From: BTUB01 sp963836585
Lineage (GTDB): Bacteria; Babelota; Babeliae; Babelales; Vermiphilaceae
NCBI GenBank assembly: GCA_963836585.1
Contig: CAWIJV010000003.1
Coordinates: 248,001-312,000, forward strand
Length of the DNA stretch: 64,000 nucleotides
Reading direction: 5' to 3'
This document shows, one piece after another, positions 8,513-18,700 of this stretch. Both the position numbers and the translations under genes were made by a program. The notes below the pieces were generated by a model. The model did not search any database, had not been told where the DNA came from, and worked only from the letters and a program-made list of their open reading frames with translations. Every line of letters starts with the position of its first letter. Within the stretch, counting starts at the first letter, position 1.

Positions 8513-8857
8513 TTAGTTTTCTTGATGATGTTGTTCGTTGAGTTTTCTTTCAATAAATGGCGATGATTCGGGGGCCCAAGATGAAGATGATGAGCCTGAG
8601 CTTTGTGATAATATGGTGCCATCCGAGGGCCGTCTGCCCCATGTGCTTACTCCAAGATCACATCTTTCGATGAGAGCGGCTGATACCGAGTAAGGATAAT
8701 CATCAATAATATATTGTTCTAAGTTTGGTCCCGCTTGCCCAATAAAAAGAGAGACCATCATTTCCTCATCCACACAGGGAACCATCGCGCAAAATGCGGG
8801 CATACTTATTATCAACAGTATAAACAGGCCATTCTTACTCATACCCGTCTTCATCAT
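8513..8857 (-). CDS. small secreted or membrane-anchored protein, unknown function
   Basis: A 114-residue protein with an N-terminal hydrophobic segment (GLFILLIISMPAFCA) that looks like a signal peptide, and a serine run followed by a charged C-terminus. No family recognised. Its ATG overlaps the stop of the upstream permease (ATGA), so it is translationally coupled to the exporter, and the ankyrin protein starts 14 bases after its stop. The coupling suggests a link to the exporter, but its function cannot be read from sequence. A second in-frame ATG five codons in is also possible. Confidence 0.6.
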   Translation of the reverse strand: MMKTGMSKNGLFILLIISMPAFCAMVPCVDEEMMVSLFIGQAGPNLEQYIIDDYPYSVSAALIERCDLGVSTWGRRPSDGTILSQSSGSSSSSWAPESSPFIERKLNEQHHQEN

Positions 8858-9645
8858 ACATGATCCATTTTTTTCTTAAAAAAATAGGCAGCAACAATAC
8901 TAAAGATACAAGATGAGAAGAGTAATGCAACTATGCAATAGCGATAGTCTATAAACTGTGGAGTGCCAATCAGTGCCGAGCGAACTCCTTCGGTAAAATA
9001 GGTAAATGGATCCAAGAGTGCTATAGTGCCCAGCCATGGCAAATGATCATTGAGCAAATGCCAAGGGATCCATAGGCCACCAATAACTACCAGCGGCCAA
9101 TTAAAATTGAGCCAAAATTGCCGGATGCTGGTTGCTTTTCTGATGATGCACAGCGCCATCATGATATATGATGCGCAATAAAACGCCGCGCATAATACCA
9201 CGAGCAAGAGTGCCGGCCAATTGGTAGCAAGTCCATCAAAATAGCCGGGTAAAATCGCGTATGCGATCAGAAAAAAGGGGACTGAAACAAGTGCGGCCAG
9301 AACTGCAGGAAAGATAATAAGCTCTGCCAAGAGCCAGCGCGGCGGGAGCAGTAAAATCTGATAATCGGTAAAGCGATCCGACTCTAAATCAAACACAAAG
9401 GGTGACATTAAGGTATAGCAAAATGAGAGCATATTAATGCAGAAGGTGCCGATCAGAAGTACAATGCTCGTTTTGGTATTGCCGGGCCCAAAATAGATGC
9501 CCGGCTGAATATAGCCAAAGGTAATAATGGCCAAAATCGGGTAAATAATCAGATAGTTGATGCCATAATTTTTAATCCGCGTGCTAAAGACATAAAAATC
9601 CCGCCACAACAGTTGTAAAAAGGTGCCAAGTGTATGTGAAATCAT
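8854..9645 (-). CDS. ABC-2 type exporter permease (second subunit)
   Basis: A 263-residue inner-membrane protein with about six transmembrane segments. The ABC-2 membrane-family pattern is visible: a cytoplasmic N-terminus (LLWRDFYVFSTRIKNYG), clustered helices, and a conserved C-terminal region PFTYFTEGVRSALIG before the last helix. It pairs with the similar permease at 9658-10449 and the ATPase at 10439-11191. Drug, lipid or polysaccharide export is possible; the substrate is unknown. Its stop overlaps the start of the next gene. Confidence 0.85.
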   Translation of the reverse strand: MISHTLGTFLQLLWRDFYVFSTRIKNYGINYLIIYPILAIITFGYIQPGIYFGPGNTKTSIVLLIGTFCINMLSFCYTLMSPFVFDLESDRFTDYQILLLPPRWLLAELIIFPAVLAALVSVPFFLIAYAILPGYFDGLATNWPALLLVVLCAAFYCASYIMMALCIIRKATSIRQFWLNFNWPLVVIGGLWIPWHLLNDHLPWLGTIALLDPFTYFTEGVRSALIGTPQFIDYRYCIVALLFSSCIFSIVAAYFFKKKMDHV

Positions 9646-9657
9646 AATCTTTTTTCC

Positions 9658-10449
9658 CTAAACCGGATCCAGTCGCTTGTCTATTGCATATGCCAGTGTC
9701 AGCAGCAGCGCGCCACAAAAAAAGATCGTCATGCCCATGCATATCCAGAGCGGGATAAATTCATCGCCGCCCAAGAGTACATTGCGCAAGCCTTCATGAA
9801 GATAGGTGATGGGATTTGCCAGAGTTAATATCGCCAGGCCTTTGTTAAATGCATACAGTTTTTTCCAGGTGTAATAGCCGCACCCCAAAAATAAAAGCGG
9901 GGTGAGCCGGCGTGCCCATATATTGTCTATAAACCAGGTATATTCGTAGCGATATACTAATACAATGAAGATGGTTGCATAGAGCAATAATGCCAAGCAA
10001 TACATGGCAACTGTTGCCACCCAAGAGCTGCTGGTGATGGTAAAATGGGAGGAGAGGAGAATGCTGCCTAAAATAATCATGGGAAGGCTAATAAAGGCAA
10101 CCTCAATCATGAATGCAATAATATATTGGCAAAATAAAAGCATTTTGTGCAAAGGCAATGCGAGCTGATAGTTGATATATTGATTGCGTTTTAAATCCAC
10201 CACTTTGCCGAATGCGATGCCATAGGCTGAAGCAAAAACAATTTGGGTAATCATGCCCACAAACAAGGGCCCAATTAAATCAGGAGGCATTCCCAAAAGA
10301 GGCAAAAACTGCCCGATCACCAGCGTCTGCATAGCCACAATCACCGCACTATTTAAAAGGCGGCCCGGCAAACTTGCCAGAATAAAACGGATGTCACGCT
10401 GCATGAGCACCCAGAAGGTGCGCAGTTGATTGGCAAGACTACTCTTCAT
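9658..10449 (-). CDS. ABC-2 type exporter permease (first subunit)
   Basis: From the ATG at 10449, which overlaps the ATPase stop by 11 bases, this is a 263-residue membrane protein (a longer reading frame to 10593 lies inside the ATPase gene and is rejected). It shows the same pattern as its neighbour: N-terminal FWVLMQRDIRFIL, six hydrophobic segments, and NPITYLHEGLRNVLLGG near the end, the ABC-2 counterpart of PFTYFTEGVRSALIG in the other permease. The pair is probably paralogous and forms a heterodimer. Confidence 0.85.
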   Translation of the reverse strand: MKSSLANQLRTFWVLMQRDIRFILASLPGRLLNSAVIVAMQTLVIGQFLPLLGMPPDLIGPLFVGMITQIVFASAYGIAFGKVVDLKRNQYINYQLALPLHKMLLFCQYIIAFMIEVAFISLPMIILGSILLSSHFTITSSSWVATVAMYCLALLLYATIFIVLVYRYEYTWFIDNIWARRLTPLLFLGCGYYTWKKLYAFNKGLAILTLANPITYLHEGLRNVLLGGDEFIPLWICMGMTIFFCGALLLTLAYAIDKRLDPV

Positions 10450-11191
10450 CACGTGCCTCTTTGGTGAGCTCCAAAAAGATATCTTCCAGTGAGGCCATTT
10501 TGTGCCGTTCTTTGAGCTCTTTGAGCGATTCGGTGAGCAGCACTTTTCCTTTATTAAGAATGCAAACGCGATCGGCAAGATGTTCCGCTTCATCCAGATA
10601 GTGAGTGGTGAGAATAACGGTAATTCCCTGTGTCTTTAATCCTTTGATGATGGTCCAGAGTCTGCGCCGGATATCAGGATCCAATCCAACGGTCGGCTCA
10701 TCGAGGAGCACCAGCTCAGGATTGTGCATCAAAGCGCGCGCGATTAATACTCGCTGCTTGGTGCCGCCCGAAAGCTGTTCAATTTCAAAATCGGCATAGC
10801 GCGTGAGATTCAGCTGTTCCATGAGCTGTTCAACTCGTTGCGCTATAGTGGCCTCAGGTAACAGATAATAGCGGCCGGCAAAGATAAGATTTTCTTTCAC
10901 GGTTAAAAACATATCAAGATTTTGCTTTTGCGGGCAAAATCCGAGCACGCGCCGATATGCCATCAGATGTTCATAAATTGATCTGCCTTTAAAAAATATT
11001 TGTCCGCTTGAGGGAGGATGCAAGGTGGCGATGATAGAAGAAAGCGTGGTTTTACCCGCGCCATTAACCCCCAGCAGCGCAAAAATCTCTCCGGCATGGA
11101 TATTCAGGCTCACTTTATCCAGAGCATGGATTATCCGATTCCGGTCGGTGTATGTTTTACTCACATTTTGTATGGAAAGAAATTGCTGCAT
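10439..11191 (-). CDS. ABC exporter ATP-binding protein
   Basis: A 250-residue nucleotide-binding subunit. Walker A is GVNGAGKTT (about 42-50), the signature is LSGGTKQR (about 140), Walker B with the catalytic Glu is LVLLDEP (about 160), followed by the D-loop GLDP and the switch His in TTHYLDEAEHLADR. This is the CcmA/NodI-like class that works with ABC-2 permeases, both of which follow directly. The operon order is ATPase, permease, permease, small secreted protein, secreted ankyrin protein, trhO. Confidence 0.92.
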   Translation of the reverse strand: MQQFLSIQNVSKTYTDRNRIIHALDKVSLNIHAGEIFALLGVNGAGKTTLSSIIATLHPPSSGQIFFKGRSIYEHLMAYRRVLGFCPQKQNLDMFLTVKENLIFAGRYYLLPEATIAQRVEQLMEQLNLTRYADFEIEQLSGGTKQRVLIARALMHNPELVLLDEPTVGLDPDIRRRLWTIIKGLKTQGITVILTTHYLDEAEHLADRVCILNKGKVLLTESLKELKERHKMASLEDIFLELTKEARDEE

Positions 11192-11267
11192 GGGCTATAA
11201 CCTATAGGGTATGAGGAATTGGTTTAAATATACGGTAAAAAGCGTGGAAATACAATATGAAGATGAT

Positions 11268-11399
11268 CTCTTCAACCCGTTCGTCTCGAGCGAACCCGTA
11301 GGGTGAGTCGAGAGATTTTTTAGACTGTAAGAATCAACAAGTTATAAGACTTCTCGATTCGGGCTAACGCCCTCACTCGAAGCGAACGGAGTCTTGGAG
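11268..11399. repeat. inverted repeat of the dispersed palindrome type
   Basis: Two arms face each other across about 40 bases: one with CCCGTTCGTCTCGAGCGAAC and TGAGTCGAGAGA, the other with TCTCGATTCGGGC and CACTCGAAGCGAACGGAG. It fills most of the gap between the divergent exporter operon and the secreted protein at 11408, close to where promoters should lie. Confidence 0.55.
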
Positions 11400-11407
11400 A
11401 AATCAAG

Positions 11408-11908
11408 ATGATCAAATACCTGCTCACACTTTTTCTAATTCTACCATGCAGCCTATCTGCAATGGAAGAGGCTCCCCGGCTGTCCATGAGAATCTACATT
11501 TTTAATAATGCCAACGACTGCTTTTTCCTCACCAGTGATAAACGATCATTGGCTGGTGGGGCAGAAATTTGCACGGAAGATGCGAGCATTTTGCCCCAAG
11601 GGGGGCCGAGCATCAGACTGTATCGTGGTACTTTTGGGCAGATTGCCGTCAATAGCAGGTTGATGAAGCAGTATTTTAAAATTATGTTTCACTGGGACGA
11701 AACAACTAACAAGCTTAAGCTGCATCTGATTAAGCCGTGCAGAGATACAGAAAGTTTGACAATCTCTGCCCCTCATGGTTCAAATGGTGTGCTCGCATTT
11801 GTCTTGGCCGGCAAAAAATTAAGGGATTCCAAAATTATGATGCTGAGCAAGCTCAGATCAACGCTTGCCCGGCCGGATATCCCGCCGCGGCCCATCAGCA
11901 ATCCATAG
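11408..11908 (+). CDS. small secreted protein of unknown function
   Basis: A 166-residue protein with a signal peptide (MIKYLLTLFLILPCSLSAME). A beta-rich middle follows (MRIYIFNNANDCFFLTSD, GGPSIRLYRGTFGQIAV, YFKIMFHWDETTNKLKLHLI) and the end is Pro-rich (RPDIPPRPISNP). I do not recognise a family. It has a loosely similar plan to the protein at 19296-19835 (both begin MEAP/MEEAP after the signal peptide and carry an NN-containing strand), so the fibre genes may be flanked by distant paralogs; this is weak. Confidence 0.65.
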   Translation: MIKYLLTLFLILPCSLSAMEEAPRLSMRIYIFNNANDCFFLTSDKRSLAGGAEICTEDASILPQGGPSIRLYRGTFGQIAVNSRLMKQYFKIMFHWDETTNKLKLHLIKPCRDTESLTISAPHGSNGVLAFVLAGKKLRDSKIMMLSKLRSTLARPDIPPRPISNP

Positions 11909-12054
11909 ACAATTTTTTCAGAATTTGACATACGTTTACAAAAGTTGGTAGTGTGGTGGGAGTAATTTTTCTAATCAATCTAAAAAAGGGTAGCAGTTAT
12001 GATGGCTCCATGCAAGAAATTAAGCGGCAACTATCAAAAAAGCCTATAGTTGTT

Positions 12055-12088
12055 ACACACACACACACACACACACACTCACACACAC
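12055..12088. repeat. (AC)n dinucleotide microsatellite
   Basis: Twelve uninterrupted AC units (12055-12078), one TC, then four more AC units (12081-12088). It lies just upstream of the first fibre gene, inside an open frame (from ATG 12010) that leads through the tract as a Thr-His alternation into a hydrophobic, signal-peptide-like stretch (FLFLVFLFGN). Such tracts change length by polymerase slippage. Confidence 0.9.
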
Positions 12089-13993
12089 AATTCTTATTTT
12101 TAGTCTTCCTTTTTGGTAATATTCTTAAATGCATCGTGCCCAGCAAATTCAGCACAATTTTGCAACGTCTGCGTGAATGGCATTATCATCGCCAACACCG
12201 GCATATTTAATAATTTAACGGTAACCGGAGCCAGCATATTTGAAGGCCCGGTAACAATTACTGACACCACCAACAGCTTTGCGTGTGATGAGGGCGCGCT
12301 CATTGTTGAAGGTGGTGTCGGCATTATGGGGAATCTCAATGTCTGTGGTGCAATCACCGCAACGGGCGGCATCAGTTTCACTGGTCCGCTCATAATTCTG
12401 GATCATACTCAAAGCACCAACTGCAGTAATGGTGCAATCGCTGTGCCCAATGGCGGTGTGGGCATTGGCGGGAATTTAAATGTCTGCGGTACCGGCATGT
12501 TTGGCAGTCCCGTAATTATTACTTCCACCGCTACCGGATCTTCATGCTCTGAAGGCGCACTGGTAGTCTTCGGTGATGTGGGCGTTGAGGGGAGTATGAA
12601 TGTGTGCCAAGTAATCACGGCCGGCGGTGCAAGGAATATTCCTCTTCATGCTGAGGAAGGCTGGAGCCTGTCTCGAAGCATCCCCTGTACGGGGCCAAGA
12701 AATGCGCTGGTGCTGGAAGCGCTGGGCAATGTGGGAATCTTGGATAATTTGTATGTCTGTGGCAATGAAGAAGTTGGCGGTAATCTCACCGTTGCCGGAA
12801 CCGGAACATTTAACACACTTGATATCAATAATCTTATTGTCACTGGCCCGGTGAGCATCAGCAACACTACGCAAAGCACCACCTGCACAAACGGCGCACT
12901 CACCGTGAGTGGCGGCGTGGGCATTGGTGGTAATCTAAATGTCTGTGGCAATATAAAAGCTGCCAACTTTAATACCACCGGCGCAAGCAACTCAACCAAC
13001 TGCAATCTTTCGGTGGGCGATAACACTAATAATGTAAATGCGGTCGGCGTGACCGGTGTGACGGCGCTCGGTGAAAATGCATTGCAACATAATGCCGGCT
13101 CATATAATACTGCGGTGGGATGCAGTGCTTTGCGCAACAATCAGACCGGTTCAAATAATATTGCGATCGGCAATAATGCTGGCACTCAGTTGACCGCCTT
13201 TGGCGAAAGCAATGATATCTATATTGGCAATACTGGTCTAGTCGGCGAATCAAACACCATTCGCATGGGCACGCAAAATACCCAAACATCAGCCTACTTG
13301 GCCGGCGTCTTTGGCACACCGGTCTTGGGCAATCATCAACCGGTGATTGTGACCCCCAATGGCCAATTGGCCGTAATCAGTGCGACCGGCACCATTGCCA
13401 ATCGCTCGACACTTCAAAGCACCGGCTGCACCAACGGCGCGTTCACCGTGAGTGGTGGCGTTGGTATTGGTGGCAACTTGAATGTCTGCGGAAATATTAA
13501 TGCCGCAAACTTTAACCTGACCGGTGCAAGTAACTTAGCACAATGCAATCTTTCAGTAGGTGATAATACCAACAATGTGAATGCTGTTGGTGTGACGGGT
13601 GTTACTGCACTCGGTGAAAATGCGCTATCGGTTAATTCTGGATCATATAATACAGCGGTGGGGTGTTCATCATTAAATATGAATACAACAGGGCTTCAAA
13701 ATAGTGCTTTGGGATATCAAGCCTTGCAATATACTACTTTTGGTACAGGAAATGTGGGTGTTGGCTATCAAGCATTGCAAAATAATGTCACGGGATATCT
13801 TAATGTTGCGATGGGCTTTCGGGCCATGCAAAATTCTATCAATTCAACTACCAATGTGGCAATTGGGAGTCTCGCAATGCAAAATGCTGTCAGCTCAAAT
13901 ACCAATGTGGCAATTGGTAATACTGCAATGCGAAATTCGAGTGGCATTAATAACGTGGCCATTGGTAATGCAGCAATGTTTGCTGCTATCGGT

Positions 13994-14217
13994 TCAAGTA
14001 CTAATGTGGCTATTGGAGAGTTGGCAATGGAAAATGCTATCAGCTCAGCTACTAATGTGGCTATTGGCGTACAAGCTATGCAAAATGCGAGTGGCACTAA
14101 TAACGTGGCCATTGGTAATGCAGCAATGTTTGCTGCTATCGGTTCAAGTACTAATGTGGCTATTGGAGTTGATGCAATGGAAAATGCCGTCAATTCAACT
14201 ACCAATGTGGCAATTGG
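13994..14217 (+). repeat. 224-bp direct repeat, copy 1 (within fibre gene 1)
   Basis: By eye this stretch is identical to 14345-14568, at an offset of 351 bp (117 codons). It encodes alternating NVAIG units (ELAMENAISS, VQAMQNASGT, NAAMFAAIGS, VDAMENAVNS). The second copy is listed separately. Confidence 0.85.
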
Positions 14218-14344
14218 GAGTCTCGCAATGCAAAATGCTGTCAGCTCAAGTACCAATGTGGCAATTGGTAATACTGCAATGCAAAATGCGAGTGGCACTA
14301 ATAACGTGGCCCTTGGTAATGCGGCAATGGCTGCTGCTGCTGGA

Positions 14345-14568
14345 TCAAGTACTAATGTGGCTATTGGAGAGTTGGCAATGGAAAATGCTATCAGCTCAGC
14401 TACTAATGTGGCTATTGGCGTACAAGCTATGCAAAATGCGAGTGGCACTAATAACGTGGCCATTGGTAATGCAGCAATGTTTGCTGCTATCGGTTCAAGT
14501 ACTAATGTGGCTATTGGAGTTGATGCAATGGAAAATGCCGTCAATTCAACTACCAATGTGGCAATTGG
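14345..14568 (+). repeat. 224-bp direct repeat, copy 2 (within fibre gene 1)
   Basis: Identical by eye to 13994-14217. The 351-bp offset is a multiple of three, so gain or loss of one copy by recombination keeps the frame. Confidence 0.85.
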
Positions 14569-15788
14569 TAATACTGCAATGCAAAATGCGAGCGGTACTA
14601 ATAATGTGGCAATTGGTAATGGAGTAATGTCTGCTGCTACCGGTTCTAGTACTAATGTGGCTATTGGTCTTAATGCAATGAAAAATGCTCTCGGCTCAGC
14701 TACTAATATAGCAATTGGTAATACTGCAATGCAAAATTCATCAGGATCGAGTAGTAATATAGCAATTGGGTCTGGGGCGATGATAAACAATACGGGTTGC
14801 AGTAACAATATAGCGATGGGGACCGCTATGGAGGCAAGTGCTAATTCCAGTAACAATATAGCTTTAGGTGAATTTGCTTTATTTACCAGCAATAACTCAA
14901 ATCAAAATATAGCCATTGGAGAGGAAGCAATGGGCAATAGTAGCGGCGCAAGCAATAATATTGCTCTCGGTCAAAATAGTCTTAATAACGGTTCAAGCGC
15001 TACTCAATAATGTGGTAATTGGTCAAAGCGCTATGCAATTCAGTACTGGCGCTGCATATAATGTGGCAATTGGTTTTCAATCGTTGAAAAATTGCACGGG
15101 CATTAACAATGTTGCCATTGGTATGAATGCGCTTACAAAATAACCTTACCGGTTCAACTAACATTGTCATCGGTAAAAATGCAGGTCTTAGTTTCACCAG
15201 TGGTGAAAGTAACAATATTGATATTGGTAATGCCGGCATTCTTAGCGATCAAGGATGGATTCGCATTGGTACTGCCGGTAGCCAAACAGGTTGTGTGATT
15301 TCTGGCATTCGTGGCGTGACTACTAATAATGTTAATGCAATCGCAGTGCTTATTGACTCTTCCGGTCAATTGGGAACCACATCATCATCTGCTCGCTACA
15401 AAAAAGACATTACCGATTTAGATTCGCAGCATGACCAGATGTTGAAACTTCGTCCCGTAAGTTTTCATTATAAAAATGATGCGCAGCATCATAAACAGTT
15501 TGGATTAATCGCCGAAGAGGTAAATGAAGTTTACCCAGAAATTGTGGTGCGGGATGAAGCGGGCGAGATTTATTCAGTGAATTATATGGCGCTGATTCCG
15601 TTGCTGCTCAAGCAGATTCAGGAACAAGATGACGCATAATCAGGCGAAAGATACGCGCTATGATAATTTAGAAGCGCAATTAGCACAGCAGAATGAAATC
15701 TATAGTAAAGAAATTAAAGAGCTAAAGAATTAGTAGCATCGATTAATGTGCCATCTTAAAATAATAATTTTTTAAAAGGAGCCTTTTT

Positions 15789-18700
15789 ATGATGACGAAG
15801 AAGTTTTTACTTTTATCTTTACTGGTTGCTGCGCCTCTCTTTGGCGCGTGCCCTACTAATTCAGCACAATTTTGCAATGTGTGCGTCAATGGCACCATTG
15901 TTGCCGGCACGGGAATATTTAATAATATCAATGTCACCGGCAGTGCAACCGTAGATAACTTAATTGTAAATGGAACCGGCACATTTAATGGGCCGGTTAT
16001 AATTACTGACACCACCCAAAGCTTTGCGTGTGATGAGGGCGCACTCATAGTTGCCGGTGGTGTCGGCATTGCAGGTAACCTGAATGTCTGCGGATCAATC
16101 ACGGCAACGGGTGGTATCAGCCAAACCGGGCCCTTGATAATTTTGAATGCCACCCCAAGCACCAACTGCACTAATGGTGCCTTGGCAGTGCCTAATGGCG
16201 GTGTGGGCATTGGCGGCGCTTTGAATGTTTGTGGAATCGGTACCTTTAATAATCAGGTCTTTATTACTTCCACAGCAACCGGCAATGGCTCTTGCGGTGA
16301 TGGTGCATTGGTGGTTGTTGGTGATGTGGGAATCGAGGGAAGCTTGAATGTGTGCGGGCAAGCGACTATCGGTGGTGCGCGCGATGGCGGATTACTAAGC
16401 GGGGAAGGATTAAGAAGTGTTCCGTGTACCGGGCCAGGTTTAAAGCTGGAAGTCCTTGGTGATGAGGGGGTACTGGGCAATCTCTATGTTTGTGGCAATC
16501 AAGATATAGGTGGAAACTCAAATATCAATGGAAATCTTACCGTCGCTGGTACCGGAACTTTTGGCAATGTAAATTTCACGGGCGGGAATGTCAGCTTTAA
16601 TAATTTTACGGTGAATGGCACAGGTACCATGAACAATCTGGTAGTGAATAACAATGCTATTATTAATAATCTCACCGTGACCGGGAGTAGCACTCTTAAT
16701 ACCGAAACGGTTAATGTGCTCACTGGCGGTACCGGTAGTTTCAATAACTTGACAGTGAATAATCTCACCGTGACCGGTAGCAGTACGCTTAATACAGAAA
16801 CAGTCAATGTACTTACCGGTGGCACCGGTAGCTTTAACAATTTAAGTGCAAATAACTTCACGGTAAATAATTTAACTGTCACCGGCCCAGTGAGTGTCAG
16901 CAATACTACTCAAAGCACCAGTTGCACCAATGGTGCACTCACCGTGAGCGGCGGCGTAGGTATCGGTGGCAACTTGAATGTCTGCGGGAATATTACCGCT
17001 GCAAATTTTAATACTACTGGCTCGAGCAGTTCTGCAAATTGTAATCTCTCAGTGGGTGATAATACGAATGCAGTAAGTAATGGAACGAGCAATACAGCGC
17101 TCGGGGAAAACGCACTGCAACATAACACAACGGGAAAACTTAATACTGCGGTAGGCTGCAAATCATTGAATGCCAATACCACTGGGGTTGGTAATGCCGC
17201 TTTGGGAGATATAGCGTTACAAGCAAATACCATAGGAAATTTTAACGTAGCCTTAGGGTATAATGCCCTTTCAGCTAATCTAAGCGGATCTTATAATACC
17301 GCTATAAGTGGGGCATTAACGAGTCTCATTAACGGTTCTCAAAACGTAGCAATTGGAGCTGGTGCGAGCGAATTTGCTGTCAGTACCCAAGGAACGGTTG
17401 CTATTGGCTACGAGGCAGCAAGATCCAATACTGCAAATCAAATTACGGCACTCGGTTATCAAGCTATGTTTTCAAATACATCGGGTACGTCTAACACTGC
17501 AATAGGGAATATAGCATTGCATCTTAATGTCACAGGAGGAAATAACACTGCTGTTGGTGATCGTGCTTTATCTAACACAACATCTTCTCGTAATACCGCA
17601 GTAGGGGCAAGCAGCTTGTTGTATAATACTGTAGGGCAATATAATACTGCGGTAGGATACCAGGCATTAATTTATAACACTATAGGTAATCACAATGTGG
17701 CAATAGGTTATGAAGCGGGCGAAAATCAAACTACTGGCTCTGATAATATTGCTATTGGTGCCCCGGCTCTTTTTGGAAATATTAATGGAAATAAAAATGT
17801 GGCAGTGGGTTCAGATACTTTGTTTAGTGCAACAGGTGCCAGTTATAATACTGCTGTTGGACATGCGGCTCTAAAAAGCGATACATCAGGCGGTTCAAAC
17901 GTTGCTGTCGGTAGTAATAGTCTTTTTGATAATACCATAGGCAATAACAATGTTGGGGTTGGTCAATTTTCACTCTTCTTTAATACCACTGGGTCTAATA
18001 ATGTTGCCGTAGGGTACAGTTCTCTTGGTAGCAACACAACAAGCTATAATACTGCTCTTGGGTATGAAACGTTACAAAATGAATCAATGGGAAGTTTTAA
18101 TACCGCAGTGGGAGCGCTTGCGCTTCAAAATAGCTATTCCGGTGCGAATAATGTTGCGGTTGGTAATAATGCTATGCAAAACAGCTCCGGTGCAAGTAGT
18201 AATGTCGCGATTGGTAGAAATACAATGTTAAATAATACAGGATGCAGCAATAATATTGCAATTGGTCAACCCGCGATGCAAAATGCTATTAATTCAGGTA
18301 ATAATATAGCATTAGGACAATTTGCTTTATTTACTAGCAATAGCTCAAATCAAAATATAGCTATTGGAGAGGAAGCAATGGGCAATAGTAGCGGCGCAAG
18401 TAATAATATTGCATTAGGTCAAAATAGTCTCAATAATGCGCAAGCTGCGGCCAGTAACGTGGCAATTGGTCAAAGCGCTATGCAACAGGCCGCTAATGCA
18501 AGTGCCAACATAGCAATTGGGCAAAATGCTATGATTAATAGTACGGGCGCTACTTCAAATGTGGCAATTGGTAATAGATCTCTCGTTAATTCTGTCGGCA
18601 TTAATAATGTTGCCATAGGTTCCAACGCGTTAGTGAGTCTTGTGACCGGTTCTAACAATTTGGCCATCGGGCCTAGTGGCGCCGGCTCTAATTTAATTGC

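Larger units (their letters stand above)
12113..15733 (+). pseudogene. fibre protein 1: YadA-head-like repeats plus S74 domain, several frameshifts
   Basis: Tandem paralog of the intact gene at 15789-19208. The main open part (12113-15010, 965 codons, TTG start with an in-frame TAG just upstream at 12101) holds the N-terminal beta units (GGVGIMGNLNVCG) and many NVAIG repeats. The reading then continues in a second frame to 15143 (VVIGQSAMQ, NNVAIGMNALT), in a third from about 15127 to 15639 with the S74 domain (SSARYKKDI, FGLIAEEVNEVYPEIV), and in a fourth to 15733 with the coiled-coil tail. The signal-peptide-like stretch lies in yet another frame after the AC microsatellite. At least four shifts separate it from an intact gene, so it is a decaying copy, unless the assembly is wrong or expression is phase-variable. 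Confidence 0.75.

Noticed and set aside
10450..10593. N-terminal extension of the first permease
   Set aside because: It lies wholly inside the ATPase gene and is not membrane-like; ATG 10449 overlaps the ATPase stop as expected for coupled genes.
13704..14892. Long open frames on both strands inside the fibre gene (307 and 374 codons)
   Set aside because: They are produced by the repeated codons of the NVAIG units read in other frames; the products are low-complexity and have no signal peptide or ribosome site.
12055..14900. CRISPR array
   Set aside because: The repeats are either dinucleotides or coding repeats without unique spacers of constant size, and no cas gene is present.
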